Shown here piece after piece: positions 17,184 to 25,995 of a stretch of DNA of 43,010 nt; positions within the stretch are counted from its first letter, which is position 1; each line of letters opens with the position of its first letter. A model generated the notes under the pieces. It was not told where the DNA came from, searched no databases, and saw only the letters and a program-made list of their open reading frames with translations. This stretch comes from Gammaproteobacteria bacterium. Its GTDB lineage: Bacteria; Pseudomonadota; Gammaproteobacteria; JABDBA01. The position numbers and the translations under genes were made by a program. Location: NCBI GenBank assembly GCA_013288885.1, contig JABDBA010000018.1:1-43010 (forward strand), written 5' to 3'.

Positions 17184-18752
17184 ATGCAGCCAAAAACACA
17201 TCAAAACGTAGCCTTAATCATCCTAGATGGTTGGGGTTACCGTGACGGAACTAAATATAACGCCATTGCCACCGCACAAAAGCCACATTGGGACCAGCTA
17301 TGGCAAACCTGCCCGCACACGTTAATTGAAGGTTCTGGTCATGCTGTAGGTTTGCCGCATGAACAAATGGGCAATTCCGAAGTGGGTCATTTAACCATGG
17401 GGGCGGGTAGAATTGTTTATCAAGAATTTACCCGTGTCGATCACGCAATTGATGAGGGTAGTTTTTTTCAAAATGAAATATTTTTGCAAGCACTGCAAAA
17501 AGCACGCGTCAATAATAAAGCCGTACACATTCTTGGATTATTATCTCCAGGCGGCGTGCACAGTCATGAACGACATCTCTTGGCAATGGCCACATTAGCC
17601 GCGCAACAAAAAGTGCCGCAATTTTATCTGCATGCTTTTTTGGACGGGCGTGATACACCACCGCAAAGTGCACTCACTTCAATACAATTATTAGAACAAC
17701 ATCTACAAGAATTAAATGCCGGAAAAATTGCTTCCATTATTGGGCGTTATTATGCGATGGATCGCGACAAGAGATGGGATCGCGTCGCATGTGCTTATAA
17801 TTTATTAACCGCAGGAAAAGCAGATTTTCATGCGCCAAGCGCTGATGACGCTTTATTGCAAGCGTATGCGCGCGGTGAAACAGATGAATTTGTCAAACCG
17901 ACGACCATACATGATCTTGGGCAACCCCCGGTGACGATTAAAGATGGCGACGTAGTTATTTTTATGAATTATCGCGCTGATCGTGCGCGCGAATTAACCC
18001 ATGCGTTTATCGATAAAGATTTTGCAGGCTTTACCCGCGTAGCAACACCACAACTGGCAGATTTTGTTTCGCTCACGCAATATGCAGCTGATCTTAAAAC
18101 CAGTATTGCTTTTCCCGCGCAATCATTGACGAATGTATTTGGTGAATATGTGGCACGCTTTGGTGTTAAACAATTACGTATTGCCGAAACAGAAAAATAT
18201 GCGCATGTCACTTTCTTTTTTAATGGTGGCGTAGAAGCACCCGCGCCAGGGGAAGATCGCATTTTAATTCCATCAGCAAAAATCGCCACTTATGATCTCA
18301 AACCCCAAATGAGTGCAGTTGAAATTACCGATCAATTAGTAGCTGCGATTCAAAGTAAAAAATATGGCGTGATCGTTTGTAATTTTGCTAATCCTGATAT
18401 GGTGGGGCATACTGGGATTTTTCAAGCTACAGTAGAGGCGATCGAAACTATCGATCAATGTATAGGCCGCATAATTGCAGCGGTGCGCAATGTGGGTGGG
18501 GAAGCCATTATCACAGCTGATCACGGCAATGCTGAATGTATGTATGATGAACAAACCAAGCAGCCCCATACGGCACATACCAGTGATCCCGTGCCTTTTA
18601 TTTATGTGGGTAGACCGGCTACCATAACTCATAAAGAGGGTACTTTGGCAGATATCGCGCCCACCTTGTTGTATTTAATGGATATGCCTATTCCCCAGGA
18701 GATGACTGGTAAATCATTGGTTGCATTAAATAAAACAGGAAATATTAACTAA
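17184..18752 (+). CDS. gpmI: 2,3-bisphosphoglycerate-independent phosphoglycerate mutase
   Basis: Interconverts 3- and 2-phosphoglycerate in glycolysis and gluconeogenesis. The 522 residues fit the family (about 510-515 in E. coli). Visible motifs: LIILDGWGYRDG with metal ligand Asp15, MGNSEVGHLTMGAGR with the phosphoserine Ser65, FLDGRDTPPQS, GRYYAMDRDKRWDR, FMNYRADRAREL, and ITADHGNAE near the C-terminus. It is first in a run gpmI-ctpA-yibQ-like, a common gammaproteobacterial order, but lacks the usual envC as second gene. No clear ribosome-binding site other than AAAAAAGGCCTT precedes the ATG. Confidence 0.96.
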   Translation: MQPKTHQNVALIILDGWGYRDGTKYNAIATAQKPHWDQLWQTCPHTLIEGSGHAVGLPHEQMGNSEVGHLTMGAGRIVYQEFTRVDHAIDEGSFFQNEIFLQALQKARVNNKAVHILGLLSPGGVHSHERHLLAMATLAAQQKVPQFYLHAFLDGRDTPPQSALTSIQLLEQHLQELNAGKIASIIGRYYAMDRDKRWDRVACAYNLLTAGKADFHAPSADDALLQAYARGETDEFVKPTTIHDLGQPPVTIKDGDVVIFMNYRADRARELTHAFIDKDFAGFTRVATPQLADFVSLTQYAADLKTSIAFPAQSLTNVFGEYVARFGVKQLRIAETEKYAHVTFFFNGGVEAPAPGEDRILIPSAKIATYDLKPQMSAVEITDQLVAAIQSKKYGVIVCNFANPDMVGHTGIFQATVEAIETIDQCIGRIIAAVRNVGGEAIITADHGNAECMYDEQTKQPHTAHTSDPVPFIYVGRPATITHKEGTLADIAPTLLYLMDMPIPQEMTGKSLVALNKTGNIN

Positions 18753-18815
18753 AAACGACTATACTTTAATTGTAACTTTAATGTTCTGTTTAGGGTTTAA
18801 GGATGAAAAAAGTAC

Positions 18816-20228
18816 ATGAAAGCTAAAAAACCACATATTTTATTCGCTTGCTTAATAGCCTTATTAATAAGTGCCGCAGCGGTGGCTGGTGATTTGCCTG
18901 CCCCGGCTGCCGATGCACCTGCTACTACTGCAGATACCGATAACGCACAAACTACTACTTTATCTGTTAAAGATGTACAGCGTTTTGGCGCTGCGGTAAA
19001 AGCCATAAAAAATTACTACGTAGAACCAGTCTCCGATCAAAAACTTTTTGATGAAGCCATTCGCGGTATGTTAGCGGGTTTAGATCCACATTCCAGTTAT
19101 TTAAATGCCGATGATTTAAGAGAATTGCGTGATCAAACTACCGGTGAGTTTAGCGGGCTTGGTATTGAAATCAGCGGTGAAGATGGTTTAATAAAAGTCA
19201 TCAGCCCATTGGATGATAGCCCTGCGCAAAAAGCAGGTATTAAACCGGGCGATTTGATTATCTTAATCAATAATGTACCGGTCAAAGGTATGGCGCTCAA
19301 CGATGCGGTTAAAAAAATGCGCGGTAAAACTGGCTCAGCAGTGGTATTGACAGTGTTGCGTAAAAGTGAACAAAAACCGCTACGTTTCAATTTAGTGAGA
19401 GCCGATATTCATGTTAAAAGTGTTAAAGGTCGTTTATTAGAAGATGATTTTGGTTACGTGCGTATTAGCAGTTTTCAAACAGAAACAGGGAAAATGTTAG
19501 CGGACACCATAAAAAGTTTACAACAACAAGCCCATGGAAAATTGCAAGGGCTAGTGCTTGATTTGCGTAATGATCCCGGTGGTTTGTTAGACAGCGCAGT
19601 ACAAGTATCCGATGATTTTATCGATGTAACACCTGGCAAAAAGAAATTAGTCGTCTTTACCAAAGGGCGTTTACCGAGCTCACATATGGAAATTTACGCA
19701 ACGCCCGGTGATTTATTAAATGGCGCACCAATGGTAGTGTTAATCAATGGTGGCTCTGCTTCGGGTTCAGAAATTGTGGCTGGCGCACTGCAAGATTATA
19801 AACGCGCTGTTATCATGGGTACGAATTCTTTTGGTAAAGGGTCTGTGCAAACGATTATTCCACTCGATGATAGCACCGCCATAAAATTGACTACGGCACT
19901 TTATTACACACCGAACGGGCGTTCTATTCAAGCGAAAGGCATTCATCCAGATGTTGTTGTCGATGAATACAAACTCACTGAAAGTGAAAAAATACTGGAT
20001 TCAATAAAAGAAGCCGATTTAGAAGGGCATTTGGCCAATGGCAATGCAAAATCATCTGCCAATACAGCAGTTAATACTGCTGCCACAATCACTCCTGAAG
20101 CGAGCAATACAAAAACAGAGGCTGAAGAACCAACCACTGCTGCTGGAATTGCTGCCACTGATAACCAACTTTTTGCGGCATTAAATTTATTAAAAGGATT
20201 ATTAGCAGAACGGGAAGCTAACAATTAA
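18816..20228 (+). CDS. ctpA: Carboxy-terminal processing peptidase (S41)
   Basis: A periplasmic serine protease that trims C-termini of envelope proteins. The 470 residues begin with a signal peptide (ILFACLIALLISAAAVAG), then an Ala/Thr-rich linker, the family segment GLDPHSSYL, a PDZ domain at about 100-190 (GLGIEI, SPAQKAGIKPGDLI), and the S41 core. The catalytic dyad is Ser316 in GGSASGSE and Lys341 in FGKGSVQT, 25 residues apart as in Prc. The C-terminal ~70 residues are Ala/Thr/Glu-rich and low in complexity. An out-of-frame ATG at 18803 encodes only a seven-residue peptide, so the start at 18816 is kept, using AAGGATG upstream. Confidence 0.94.
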   Translation: MKAKKPHILFACLIALLISAAAVAGDLPAPAADAPATTADTDNAQTTTLSVKDVQRFGAAVKAIKNYYVEPVSDQKLFDEAIRGMLAGLDPHSSYLNADDLRELRDQTTGEFSGLGIEISGEDGLIKVISPLDDSPAQKAGIKPGDLIILINNVPVKGMALNDAVKKMRGKTGSAVVLTVLRKSEQKPLRFNLVRADIHVKSVKGRLLEDDFGYVRISSFQTETGKMLADTIKSLQQQAHGKLQGLVLDLRNDPGGLLDSAVQVSDDFIDVTPGKKKLVVFTKGRLPSSHMEIYATPGDLLNGAPMVVLINGGSASGSEIVAGALQDYKRAVIMGTNSFGKGSVQTIIPLDDSTAIKLTTALYYTPNGRSIQAKGIHPDVVVDEYKLTESEKILDSIKEADLEGHLANGNAKSSANTAVNTAATITPEASNTKTEAEEPTTAAGIAATDNQLFAALNLLKGLLAEREANN

Positions 20229-20238
20229 AATCGATGCT

Positions 20239-21117
20239 ATGTCTTATTTTTCATTGTTTTTTGCAATAGTTTTGTTATTGCTGCCGATCGGTAGTTTTGC
20301 CGATCCACAAAAAATATCACAAGTCAGTATCATCATTGATGACATGGGTAATACCGATCAAGGTTGGCGTGTTGTGAAAATGCCCGGCCCTGTGGTTTGT
20401 TCTATTTTACCGCATACGCCATTAAGTGTTGAATTAGCCAAAGCCTGTTATGCCGCGCATAAGGAAATTATTTTACATGCGCCGATGCAGGCAATAACAC
20501 CGCATGATCTGGGGCCTGGCGGGTTACGCGTTAATATGGATGAAGCCAGTTTTTTTGCTACGCTCACCGCTGATGTGCACGCAGTGCCGCATGTGCAAGG
20601 CATTAATAATCATATGGGTAGTTTGTTAACAGAATCACCGCGCGCCATGAGTTGGGTGATGCAAGTGATAAAACCCTATGGTTTATTTTATATCGATAGT
20701 CGCACTTCTGCACAGAGTGTTGCCGAGCAAGTCGCGAAAGAATATGCCATACCAACTGCACGACGTGATGTGTTTCTTGATGATATACAAACACCACAAG
20801 CGCTGCAAAATCAATTTAATGAATTACTTATTCTTGCCAAGCAAAGAGGAAGCGCTATTGCGATTGGCCACCCCTATCCCGTAACGATGGCATTTTTAGA
20901 AAAAGCATTGCCGCAATTAAATGCCGAAGGTTTTCAGCTCGTTCCCGTTTCTAATTTATTAGATGATCGAGTTGTTGCTCGTGTCACCCATGTTACGCCT
21001 ACTGCAAAACCGCAAGCGCAAATACAATCACCGACTATTTGGCAAAGTTTGCAAACGGTGATTTGCCCTGATTATCCCGCTATGTGCAGTGTGTTAAAAC
21101 GCTGGATGCTTGATTAA
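20239..21117 (+). CDS. Divergent polysaccharide deacetylase family protein (YibQ-like)
   Basis: A 292-residue exported protein of the DUF610/YibQ type. It has a signal peptide (SLFFAIVLLLLPIGSFA), then SIIIDDMGN with the two metal-region aspartates, the segment ILHAPMQAI, GINNHMGSLLTE, and FYIDSRTSAQSVA, all typical of the divergent NodB-fold deacetylases. It probably acts on peptidoglycan or a related glycan in the periplasm, but the enzymatic activity of this family is not established. It follows ctpA by 10 bases, the usual neighbour, and converges on thyA. Confidence 0.9.
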   Translation: MSYFSLFFAIVLLLLPIGSFADPQKISQVSIIIDDMGNTDQGWRVVKMPGPVVCSILPHTPLSVELAKACYAAHKEIILHAPMQAITPHDLGPGGLRVNMDEASFFATLTADVHAVPHVQGINNHMGSLLTESPRAMSWVMQVIKPYGLFYIDSRTSAQSVAEQVAKEYAIPTARRDVFLDDIQTPQALQNQFNELLILAKQRGSAIAIGHPYPVTMAFLEKALPQLNAEGFQLVPVSNLLDDRVVARVTHVTPTAKPQAQIQSPTIWQSLQTVICPDYPAMCSVLKRWMLD

Positions 21118-21121
21118 ACGA

Positions 21122-21916
21122 TTAAACTGCTACCTCTGCTTTAATAGCGGGGTGAAATTGATAATTCACAATCTCAAAATCATCGAACTGATATTCAAAA
21201 ATTGATGCAGGTTTGCGTTTGATATTTAATTGCGGTGCAGCAAAAGGTATGCGTTGCAATTGCAAATTGACTTGTTCAAGATGATTAAGATAAATATGAC
21301 AATCACCACCCGTCCACACAAATTCACCGACTTTTAAACCGCTTTGTTGCGCCATCATATGTGTGAGTAGAGCATAGGAAGCGATATTAAATGGCACACC
21401 CAAAAAACTATCGGCACTGCGTTGATAAAGTTGGCAAGACAATTTGCCATCCGCCACATAGAATTGCAGTAAAAGATGGCAGGGCGGCAATGCCATTTTT
21501 TCTAATTCACCCACGTTCCACGCGCTAACGATTAAACGGCGCGAATCGGGGTTCGATTTAATTTGCGCTAATACTTGCGCTATTTGATCGACAGTATTGC
21601 CATCGGCCGTTGGCCACGAGCGCCACTGACGACCATACACGGGCCCTAAATCACCATTATTGTCAGCCCATTCATCCCAAATCGTCACGCCATTATCGCG
21701 AAGATAAGCAACATTGGTATCGCCGCGTAAAAACCAAAGTAATTCATACATAATACTTTTTAAGTGTACTTTTTTGGTGGTGACTAACGGGAAGCCTTGT
21801 GCTAAATCAAAACGCATTTGATAACCAAAAGTACTGATAGTTCCCGTGCCAGTGCGATCAGTTTTTTGCGTGCCGTGGTCGCGAATGTATTTTAAAAAGT
21901 CGAGATAGGTTTTCAT
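21122..21916 (-). CDS. thyA: Thymidylate synthase
   Basis: Methylates dUMP to dTMP with methylenetetrahydrofolate. At 264 residues it has exactly the E. coli length. Motifs include [19 protein letters not shown], the nucleophile Cys146 in [32 protein letters not shown] and [10 protein letters not shown]. The ATG overlaps the stop of the upstream DUF3147 gene by 4 bases (ATGA), implying translational coupling. Folate-dependent synthesis here complements the thymidine kinase at 3103-3672. Confidence 0.97.
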   Translation of the reverse strand: MKTYLDFLKYIRDHGTQKTDRTGTGTISTFGYQMRFDLAQGFPLVTTKKVHLKSIMYELLWFLRGDTNVAYLRDNGVTIWDEWADNNGDLGPVYGRQWRSWPTADGNTVDQIAQVLAQIKSNPDSRRLIVSAWNVGELEKMALPPCHLLLQFYVADGKLSCQLYQRSADSFLGVPFNIASYALLTHMMAQQSGLKVGEFVWTGGDCHIYLNHLEQVNLQLQRIPFAAPQLNIKRKPASIFEYQFDDFEIVNYQFHPAIKAEVAV

Positions 21917-22263
21917 GTTCTAATACCAAATTGTTTTAAAAAGAATAACATAATAAAATAACATATAATCATAACCGTTATGGCCATGCCAAGTGAAGCG
22001 TAAAAATTTATTTTATAGCGCAAGAACAATGGTAGCGTTAAAAATAGCGTGAGGGAAGGTAACACCAGCCAAAAAACATCGGTAGATAGCTCCGCAATGG
22101 CTTGACTATTTTTGGTGTCAATATATAACCAGATCATCGCCAACACACTGACCAATGGTAGCGACGCTAAGATAGCGCCCATCATACTACTGCGTTTAGA
22201 AATTTCGCTGATTAAGGCAATGATTATTGCCGACAACAATGTTTTACTAATAAAATAGATCAT
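21913..22263 (-). CDS. DUF3147 family membrane protein
   Basis: A 116-residue inner-membrane protein with four hydrophobic segments and little soluble sequence. The pattern [38 protein letters not shown] and [14 protein letters not shown] matches the DUF3147 family, of unknown function. It overlaps thyA by 4 bases and is probably transcribed with it. The gene pair is divergent from apt; the 39 bases between them hold a direct repeat. Confidence 0.8.
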   Translation of the reverse strand: MIYFISKTLLSAIIIALISEISKRSSMMGAILASLPLVSVLAMIWLYIDTKNSQAIAELSTDVFWLVLPSLTLFLTLPLFLRYKINFYASLGMAITVMIICYFIMLFFLKQFGIRT

Positions 22264-22278
22264 GGTATGGTCTTGTAT

Positions 22279-22302
22279 GAATATTAACCTGGGAATATTA
22301 AC
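22279..22302. repeat. Direct repeat GAATATTAAC between apt and the DUF3147-thyA unit
   Basis: Two perfect 10-bp copies at 22279-22288 and 22293-22302, 14 bp apart, the second directly abutting the apt ATG. The position fits an operator overlapping the start of apt. Seen directly; the role is inferred. Confidence 0.45.
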
Positions 22303-22842
22303 ATGAATTTAACCGAACACGAAAAAGCCAATAAAATTAAAGCCGCCATCCATGATATCCCTGACTTCCCCCAGCCGGGAATTTTGTTCCGCGATATCAC
22401 GCCAGTACTGGCTGATAAAGAGCTATTTCACCTGGCGGTCAGTATTTTTGCTGAACGCTATCAAAAGCAAAAAATCGATAAAATTGTGGCCGTTGAGGCG
22501 CGCGGATTTATCCTCGGCGCTGCTTTAGCTTATGCGTTGAATATTGGTTTTATCCCCGTGCGCAAGCCTGGCAAATTGCCAAGACAAACCTTTCAAGAAG
22601 CTTATAATCTTGAATATGGTAATAATACCTTAGAGATCCACGCCGATTGTTTTAAACCAGGCCAACGCGTGGTGATTATCGATGATGTTTTAGCAACAGG
22701 TGGTACAGCGGCAGCGACGGCGCAATTGGTGCAACGCGTTGGTGGTGAAGTGATTGAAATGGGTTTTTTACTGGAATTACAATTTTTAGAAGGCCGTAAT
22801 AAATTGGGTACAACACCTGTTTTTAGCGCGATAAAATATTAA
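22303..22842 (+). CDS. apt: Adenine phosphoribosyltransferase
   Basis: Joins adenine to PRPP to form AMP in purine salvage. The 179 residues show IPDFPQPGILFRDITPVL, the EARGFILGAALAY segment, VRKPGKLPR, and the PRPP-binding loop VVIIDDVLATGGTAAAT. The length is normal for the family. It stands alone and rightward, divergent from DUF3147-thyA. A GC-rich hairpin repeat 33 bases after the stop may end its transcript. Confidence 0.96.
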   Translation: MNLTEHEKANKIKAAIHDIPDFPQPGILFRDITPVLADKELFHLAVSIFAERYQKQKIDKIVAVEARGFILGAALAYALNIGFIPVRKPGKLPRQTFQEAYNLEYGNNTLEIHADCFKPGQRVVIIDDVLATGGTAAATAQLVQRVGGEVIEMGFLLELQFLEGRNKLGTTPVFSAIKY

Positions 22843-22875
22843 TTGGCTGATGTAAATTCCCCTGTATTGAGTTCA

Positions 22876-22928
22876 CCCCCTTTGAAAAAGGGGGTCGCCG
22901 AGCGCCAAGCGAGGCGGGGGGATTTTTT
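22876..22928 (+). repeat. GC-rich hairpin repeat, copy A
   Basis: CCCCCTTTGAAAAAGGGGG (22876-22894) forms a tight hairpin, followed by a CGCCGAGCGCCAAGCGAGGC segment and GGGGGGATTTTTT. Copy B after the PLD gene is nearly identical and copy C is inverted. The T-tract lets this copy act as a terminator for apt. Confidence 0.8.
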
Positions 22929-22939
22929 GAGGGCTCTTC

Positions 22940-23542
22940 ATGTTCAAAAAAATACTCATTATTTTCATCGGCCTTGTGCTGCTGCTACCACTCACCACAA
23001 ATGCCGATTCATTTGAAAAAAATGCAGCTTATACGGTTTGCTTTACCCCAGGCGCTGATTGCACTGCCGAAATTGTCGATGCCGTTAATAACGCCGTAAA
23101 TTCTATTTGGGTACAAGCCTATAGTTTTACATCGCGCCCCATTGCAAAAGCACTCGTTACTGCAAAACAACGCGGTGTTAATGTTCAAATAGTGATGGAT
23201 AAAAGTGTATTAGATCGCCCTGCTGGCGCTTGGAATTTTGTACGCAATGGCATACCTGTTTGGATCGACAAACAACCCGCGATTGCACACAATAAAGTGA
23301 TGATCCTCGATCAAACGCGAGTGATTACTGGTTCATTTAATTTCACTTATTCCGCACAAAATAAAAATGCCGAAAATGTTTTGATCATTGATGACGCAGG
23401 TTTAGCCAAACAATATCTGGCCAATTGGCAAAAAAGACAATCAGTCTCAGACCCCTTAGTTTTATCATCAATCCCCGATCAAAAAACCAATTGGCTGCAA
23501 GAATTATGGCGTTGGCTAGAGCGGTTGTTTGGGAAATTATAA
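22940..23542 (+). CDS. Exported phospholipase D-like nuclease (single HKD motif)
   Basis: A 200-residue protein with a signal peptide (KKILIIFIGLVLLLPLTTNA) and one PLD domain. The HKD signature is AHNKVMILD followed by GSFNFTYSA, and VNVQIVMDKSVL precedes it. Single-HKD proteins of this size, such as the plasmid nuclease Nuc, dimerise to form one active site and cut DNA in the periplasm. The C-terminus ends with an amphipathic, Trp-rich segment (WLQELWRWLERLFGKL) that could bind membrane. The start is preceded by GAGGG, six bases away. The gene is flanked on both sides by near-identical GC-rich repeats, suggesting it moved or was inserted as a unit. Confidence 0.85.
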   Translation: MFKKILIIFIGLVLLLPLTTNADSFEKNAAYTVCFTPGADCTAEIVDAVNNAVNSIWVQAYSFTSRPIAKALVTAKQRGVNVQIVMDKSVLDRPAGAWNFVRNGIPVWIDKQPAIAHNKVMILDQTRVITGSFNFTYSAQNKNAENVLIIDDAGLAKQYLANWQKRQSVSDPLVLSSIPDQKTNWLQELWRWLERLFGKL

Positions 23543-23544
23543 CG

Positions 23545-23595
23545 CCCCCTTTGAAAAAGGGGGCCGCCGAGCGCTAAGCGAGGCGGGGGGATTTT
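23545..23595 (+). repeat. GC-rich hairpin repeat, copy B
   Basis: Starts 2 bases after the PLD nuclease stop and matches copy A over about 50 bases with two or three differences (CGCTAAGCG in place of CGCCAAGCG, for example). It has the same orientation as copy A. Confidence 0.8.
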
Positions 23596-23626
23596 GGTTT
23601 TTTTTAAAGATTTTGCAATCTTCCTC

Positions 23627-23670
23627 AAATCCCCCCTAGCCCCCCTTTTTCAAAGGGGGGGGACAAGGGG
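23627..23670 (-). repeat. GC-rich hairpin repeat, copy C, inverted and overlapping the lgt 3' end
   Basis: Reading leftward: CCCCTTTGAAAAAGGGGGG then CTAGGGGGGATTT. It has the same hairpin core as copies A and B but lacks the CGCCGAGCGC spacer. It supplies the last codons and the TAG stop of lgt. Confidence 0.75.
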
Positions 23671-24448
23671 AATTTTTTCTATACGCCCACCACATCATGC
23701 CCGCACCAATAATAATCATCGGAATTGACAGCAACTGCCCTTTGGTGAGCCAACCGAAAGCGACAAATCCTATTTGTACATCGGGTTGGCGGAAAAACTC
23801 AGCAGTAACGCGGAAGATGCCGTATAACAACACAAACAATCCCGATACCGCCATGCGTGGACGCGGTTTCGCAGAATAAAGCCATAACACAGTAAATAGC
23901 ACCACCCCTTCCAGAAGAAACTCATACAATTGCGAAGGGTGGCGCGGGAAAGGCCCACCATTGGGAAATACCATGGCCCAGGGAACATTGGTGACGCGCC
24001 CCACTAATTCACCATTGATGAAATTGCCGATGCGCCCTGCACCCAAACCAATCGGAACTAAAGGCGCGATAAAATCACCGAGTGTAAAAAATGGTTTGTG
24101 GATTTTACGTGCGTATAAACCAAGCGCGATCAATACGCCAATTAGGCCACCGTGAAAAGACATGCCGCCTTGCCATAATTTAAAAATGACCAAGGGTTGT
24201 GCCATAAAATCTGAAAAATCATATAAGAGTATATAACCAATGCGGCCGCCGGCGATAACACCTAAAGCCACATAAAAAATAAGATCACTGACTTGATCTT
24301 TAGTCCAACCGCTATTGGGACGGCTGGCGCGCCACATGGCTAAACCCCAGCCGCCAAAAAAACCGACTAAATACATCATGCCGTACCAGTGCACGGGCAG
24401 TGGGCCTATATGAAAGGCAATGGGGTTGATTTGCGGATAAGTTAGCAT
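23636..24448 (-). CDS. lgt: Prolipoprotein diacylglyceryl transferase
   Basis: Transfers diacylglycerol from phosphatidylglycerol to the lipobox cysteine of prolipoproteins in the inner membrane, the first step of lipoprotein maturation. The 270 residues have about seven hydrophobic segments. Motifs: [24 protein letters not shown], and the family signature [14 protein letters not shown] with [10 protein letters not shown]. The ATG at 24448 follows AGAGGAC at 6 bases; an upstream TTG at 24463 is rejected. The last ~10 residues (CPPPLKKGG) are encoded by an inverted GC-rich repeat that also provides the stop, so the native tail appears replaced. Confidence 0.95.
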   Translation of the reverse strand: MLTYPQINPIAFHIGPLPVHWYGMMYLVGFFGGWGLAMWRASRPNSGWTKDQVSDLIFYVALGVIAGGRIGYILLYDFSDFMAQPLVIFKLWQGGMSFHGGLIGVLIALGLYARKIHKPFFTLGDFIAPLVPIGLGAGRIGNFINGELVGRVTNVPWAMVFPNGGPFPRHPSQLYEFLLEGVVLFTVLWLYSAKPRPRMAVSGLFVLLYGIFRVTAEFFRQPDVQIGFVAFGWLTKGQLLSIPMIIIGAGMMWWAYRKNSPCPPPLKKGG

Positions 24449-24469
24449 AGAAGTCCTCTGCAAGCATTC

Positions 24470-24579
24470 AAGCTAAGGTAACTATGTCCTGCGCAAACAC
24501 GCCATAAATACTTCCCTGTAGGCTTGACAGCCTCGTCCATGATGCTGACAGTTTGCTTATGACATAGTTACCTTAGCTT
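24470..24579. mobile_element. MITE-like element with perfect 19-bp terminal inverted repeats
   Basis: AAGCTAAGGTAACTATGTC (24470-24488) is exactly inverted at 24561-24579. The 72-base interior has further pairing just inside the arms (GCAAAC/GTTTGC) and a small AGGCT-TGAC-AGCCT hairpin, and encodes no protein. Size and structure fit a miniature inverted-repeat element or a large dispersed palindrome. It sits between lgt and the GT87 pair. No target-site duplication can be assigned with confidence. Confidence 0.6.
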
Positions 24580-24604
24580 TGTTGAACTATAAAATTCTGT
24601 GGCA

Positions 24605-25993
24605 TTAGCTGCCAAAATACACTGTATCGAAATTCAAGACAAAATGTTCGCCAAATAATGCACCTTGATTAATGAGGAGCAGAATACTAAACAGCGATGG
24701 TACTAAAGCAATAGTGTACGTTAATATCGCGGAAAATCCAATTGTTTTGCGTATGGGTGATTGCGCTAATGTATAGCGCAAAAAGAATAATACACCAAGT
24801 AAAATAATTAAGGTGCTGACATAACAGCTCGACGAAATAAATATCGCAGTGATATTGGCGGCGGTAATATGTTCGGAGGAAGTAAACATCGATGTAATAC
24901 CACTCAAAGCAATGGCTATGGCAATTAAAATTTGTAAATATCTTGTATGGGGCGAGCGTTGCGCTAATTGCACACAAACAACAAACGGAATTAATAAAAA
25001 AGGAAAATAATAAAGCCAACCGAGCGGGGAGAGTATGAGCATAACCACCAGTGTCATTGAGAAATCTAGATCCAATTTTGTTTGTTGATTAAGTTTGTTG
25101 TTAGGGAATAAATATTTAATAAAAGTTAATAATAATATAATAGATAATAGCCAAAATAATATATTGGCTAAATGTGGTATAGCAAAAACCGAGGCGTTAT
25201 TTTCATGGCTGCCGAATAAACGAAATAAAAAACCTAATAAAGAGGCATTCCAGTTAGAGGCATACCAATGAATATGATGGATGATCTGATAATAATCTAC
25301 ATAAGATTTTGTTCCAAAAAATAGCAGTGGAATTAAACTACAAATAATTATTGTCGCTATAAACGCAATAGTCGCGCGCCATTCCCGCCGCATTAAAAAA
25401 TAAATTAAAAAGAGCCCGAAGATAATTTTTAAGCTTGCAACAATACCTAATAAAATCCCTGCTGTTGCTAGATATTTGTTTTTTGCTGATAGCCAAGCAG
25501 CAACCACTAATGGCAATAATACCAAGGTGACTTGGCCGAATTGAATCACTGCAAAAGTGGGATAATAAACAAAAAATGCCAAGATAAAGCTCAATGTTAA
25601 ATAAATTGGCGGGTCATTTAGCTTAAGTGCTTTTTGTAATAAAATAATGCTCAATATACCGCCAGCAATCGATAGTGCCGACCAAAGTAATAGTGCGCTG
25701 CTATAAGTTAACAAGCCCAATGGTAAAACCAATAAAGTAAAAAAAGGTGGGTTAAGATCAGGTGCCGCTTGTTTAATATGAGTTTGAATGCCGCTGTTGG
25801 TAGTTTCTTTTTGGCTCAAAAATATTTTGGTATAAATATTTTTCCCTTGGTCGAAAAATTGCGCGCTCTGATAAAACTTGCCAAAATCAGTATATAAAAA
25901 ATGCGAGCGCCCCGAATTAATTTGATAGCAATAACAAAGGCTTAGGCTGAATAAAAATAAAACAATAACAGAAGTGAATTTTTCGAGTTGCAA
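24605..25993 (-). CDS. GT87-family (DUF2029) polyprenyl-phosphate-sugar glycosyltransferase, copy 1
   Basis: A 462-residue inner-membrane GT-C enzyme. The first periplasmic loop has HFLYTDFGKFYQSAQFFDQG, with the Asp typical of GT-C active sites, then NPPFFTLLVLPLGLLTYSSA and about ten membrane segments. GT87 includes mycobacterial PimE (mannose) and AftC (arabinofuranose), which use lipid-phosphate sugar donors. The nearby dprE1/dprE2/UbiA genes suggest the donor is polyprenyl-phospho-arabinose; that is inference. The start is a TTG, 2 bases after the stop of its paralogue, with AAGGAT upstream; no ATG is available nearby. It is the last gene of the leftward operon. Confidence 0.8.
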   Translation of the reverse strand: MQLEKFTSVIVLFLFSLSLCYCYQINSGRSHFLYTDFGKFYQSAQFFDQGKNIYTKIFLSQKETTNSGIQTHIKQAAPDLNPPFFTLLVLPLGLLTYSSALLLWSALSIAGGILSIILLQKALKLNDPPIYLTLSFILAFFVYYPTFAVIQFGQVTLVLLPLVVAAWLSAKNKYLATAGILLGIVASLKIIFGLFLIYFLMRREWRATIAFIATIIICSLIPLLFFGTKSYVDYYQIIHHIHWYASNWNASLLGFLFRLFGSHENNASVFAIPHLANILFWLLSIILLLTFIKYLFPNNKLNQQTKLDLDFSMTLVVMLILSPLGWLYYFPFLLIPFVVCVQLAQRSPHTRYLQILIAIAIALSGITSMFTSSEHITAANITAIFISSSCYVSTLIILLGVLFFLRYTLAQSPIRKTIGFSAILTYTIALVPSLFSILLLINQGALFGEHFVLNFDTVYFGS

Positions 25994-25995
25994 TG

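Noticed and set aside
22279..22302. GAATATTAAC pair considered as a PmrA box (inverse reads TTAATATT)
   Set aside because: Half-sites are 14 bp apart rather than the 11 bp of the other boxes, and no -10 lies at the right distance.
24449..24463. Upstream TTG start for lgt
   Set aside because: AGAGGAC is correctly spaced for the ATG at 24448, and the family start aligns there.
24470..24579. The inverted-repeat element considered as an integron attC site
   Set aside because: No RYYYAAC/GTTRRRY core pair or integrase is seen, and the arms are perfectly paired, unlike attC.
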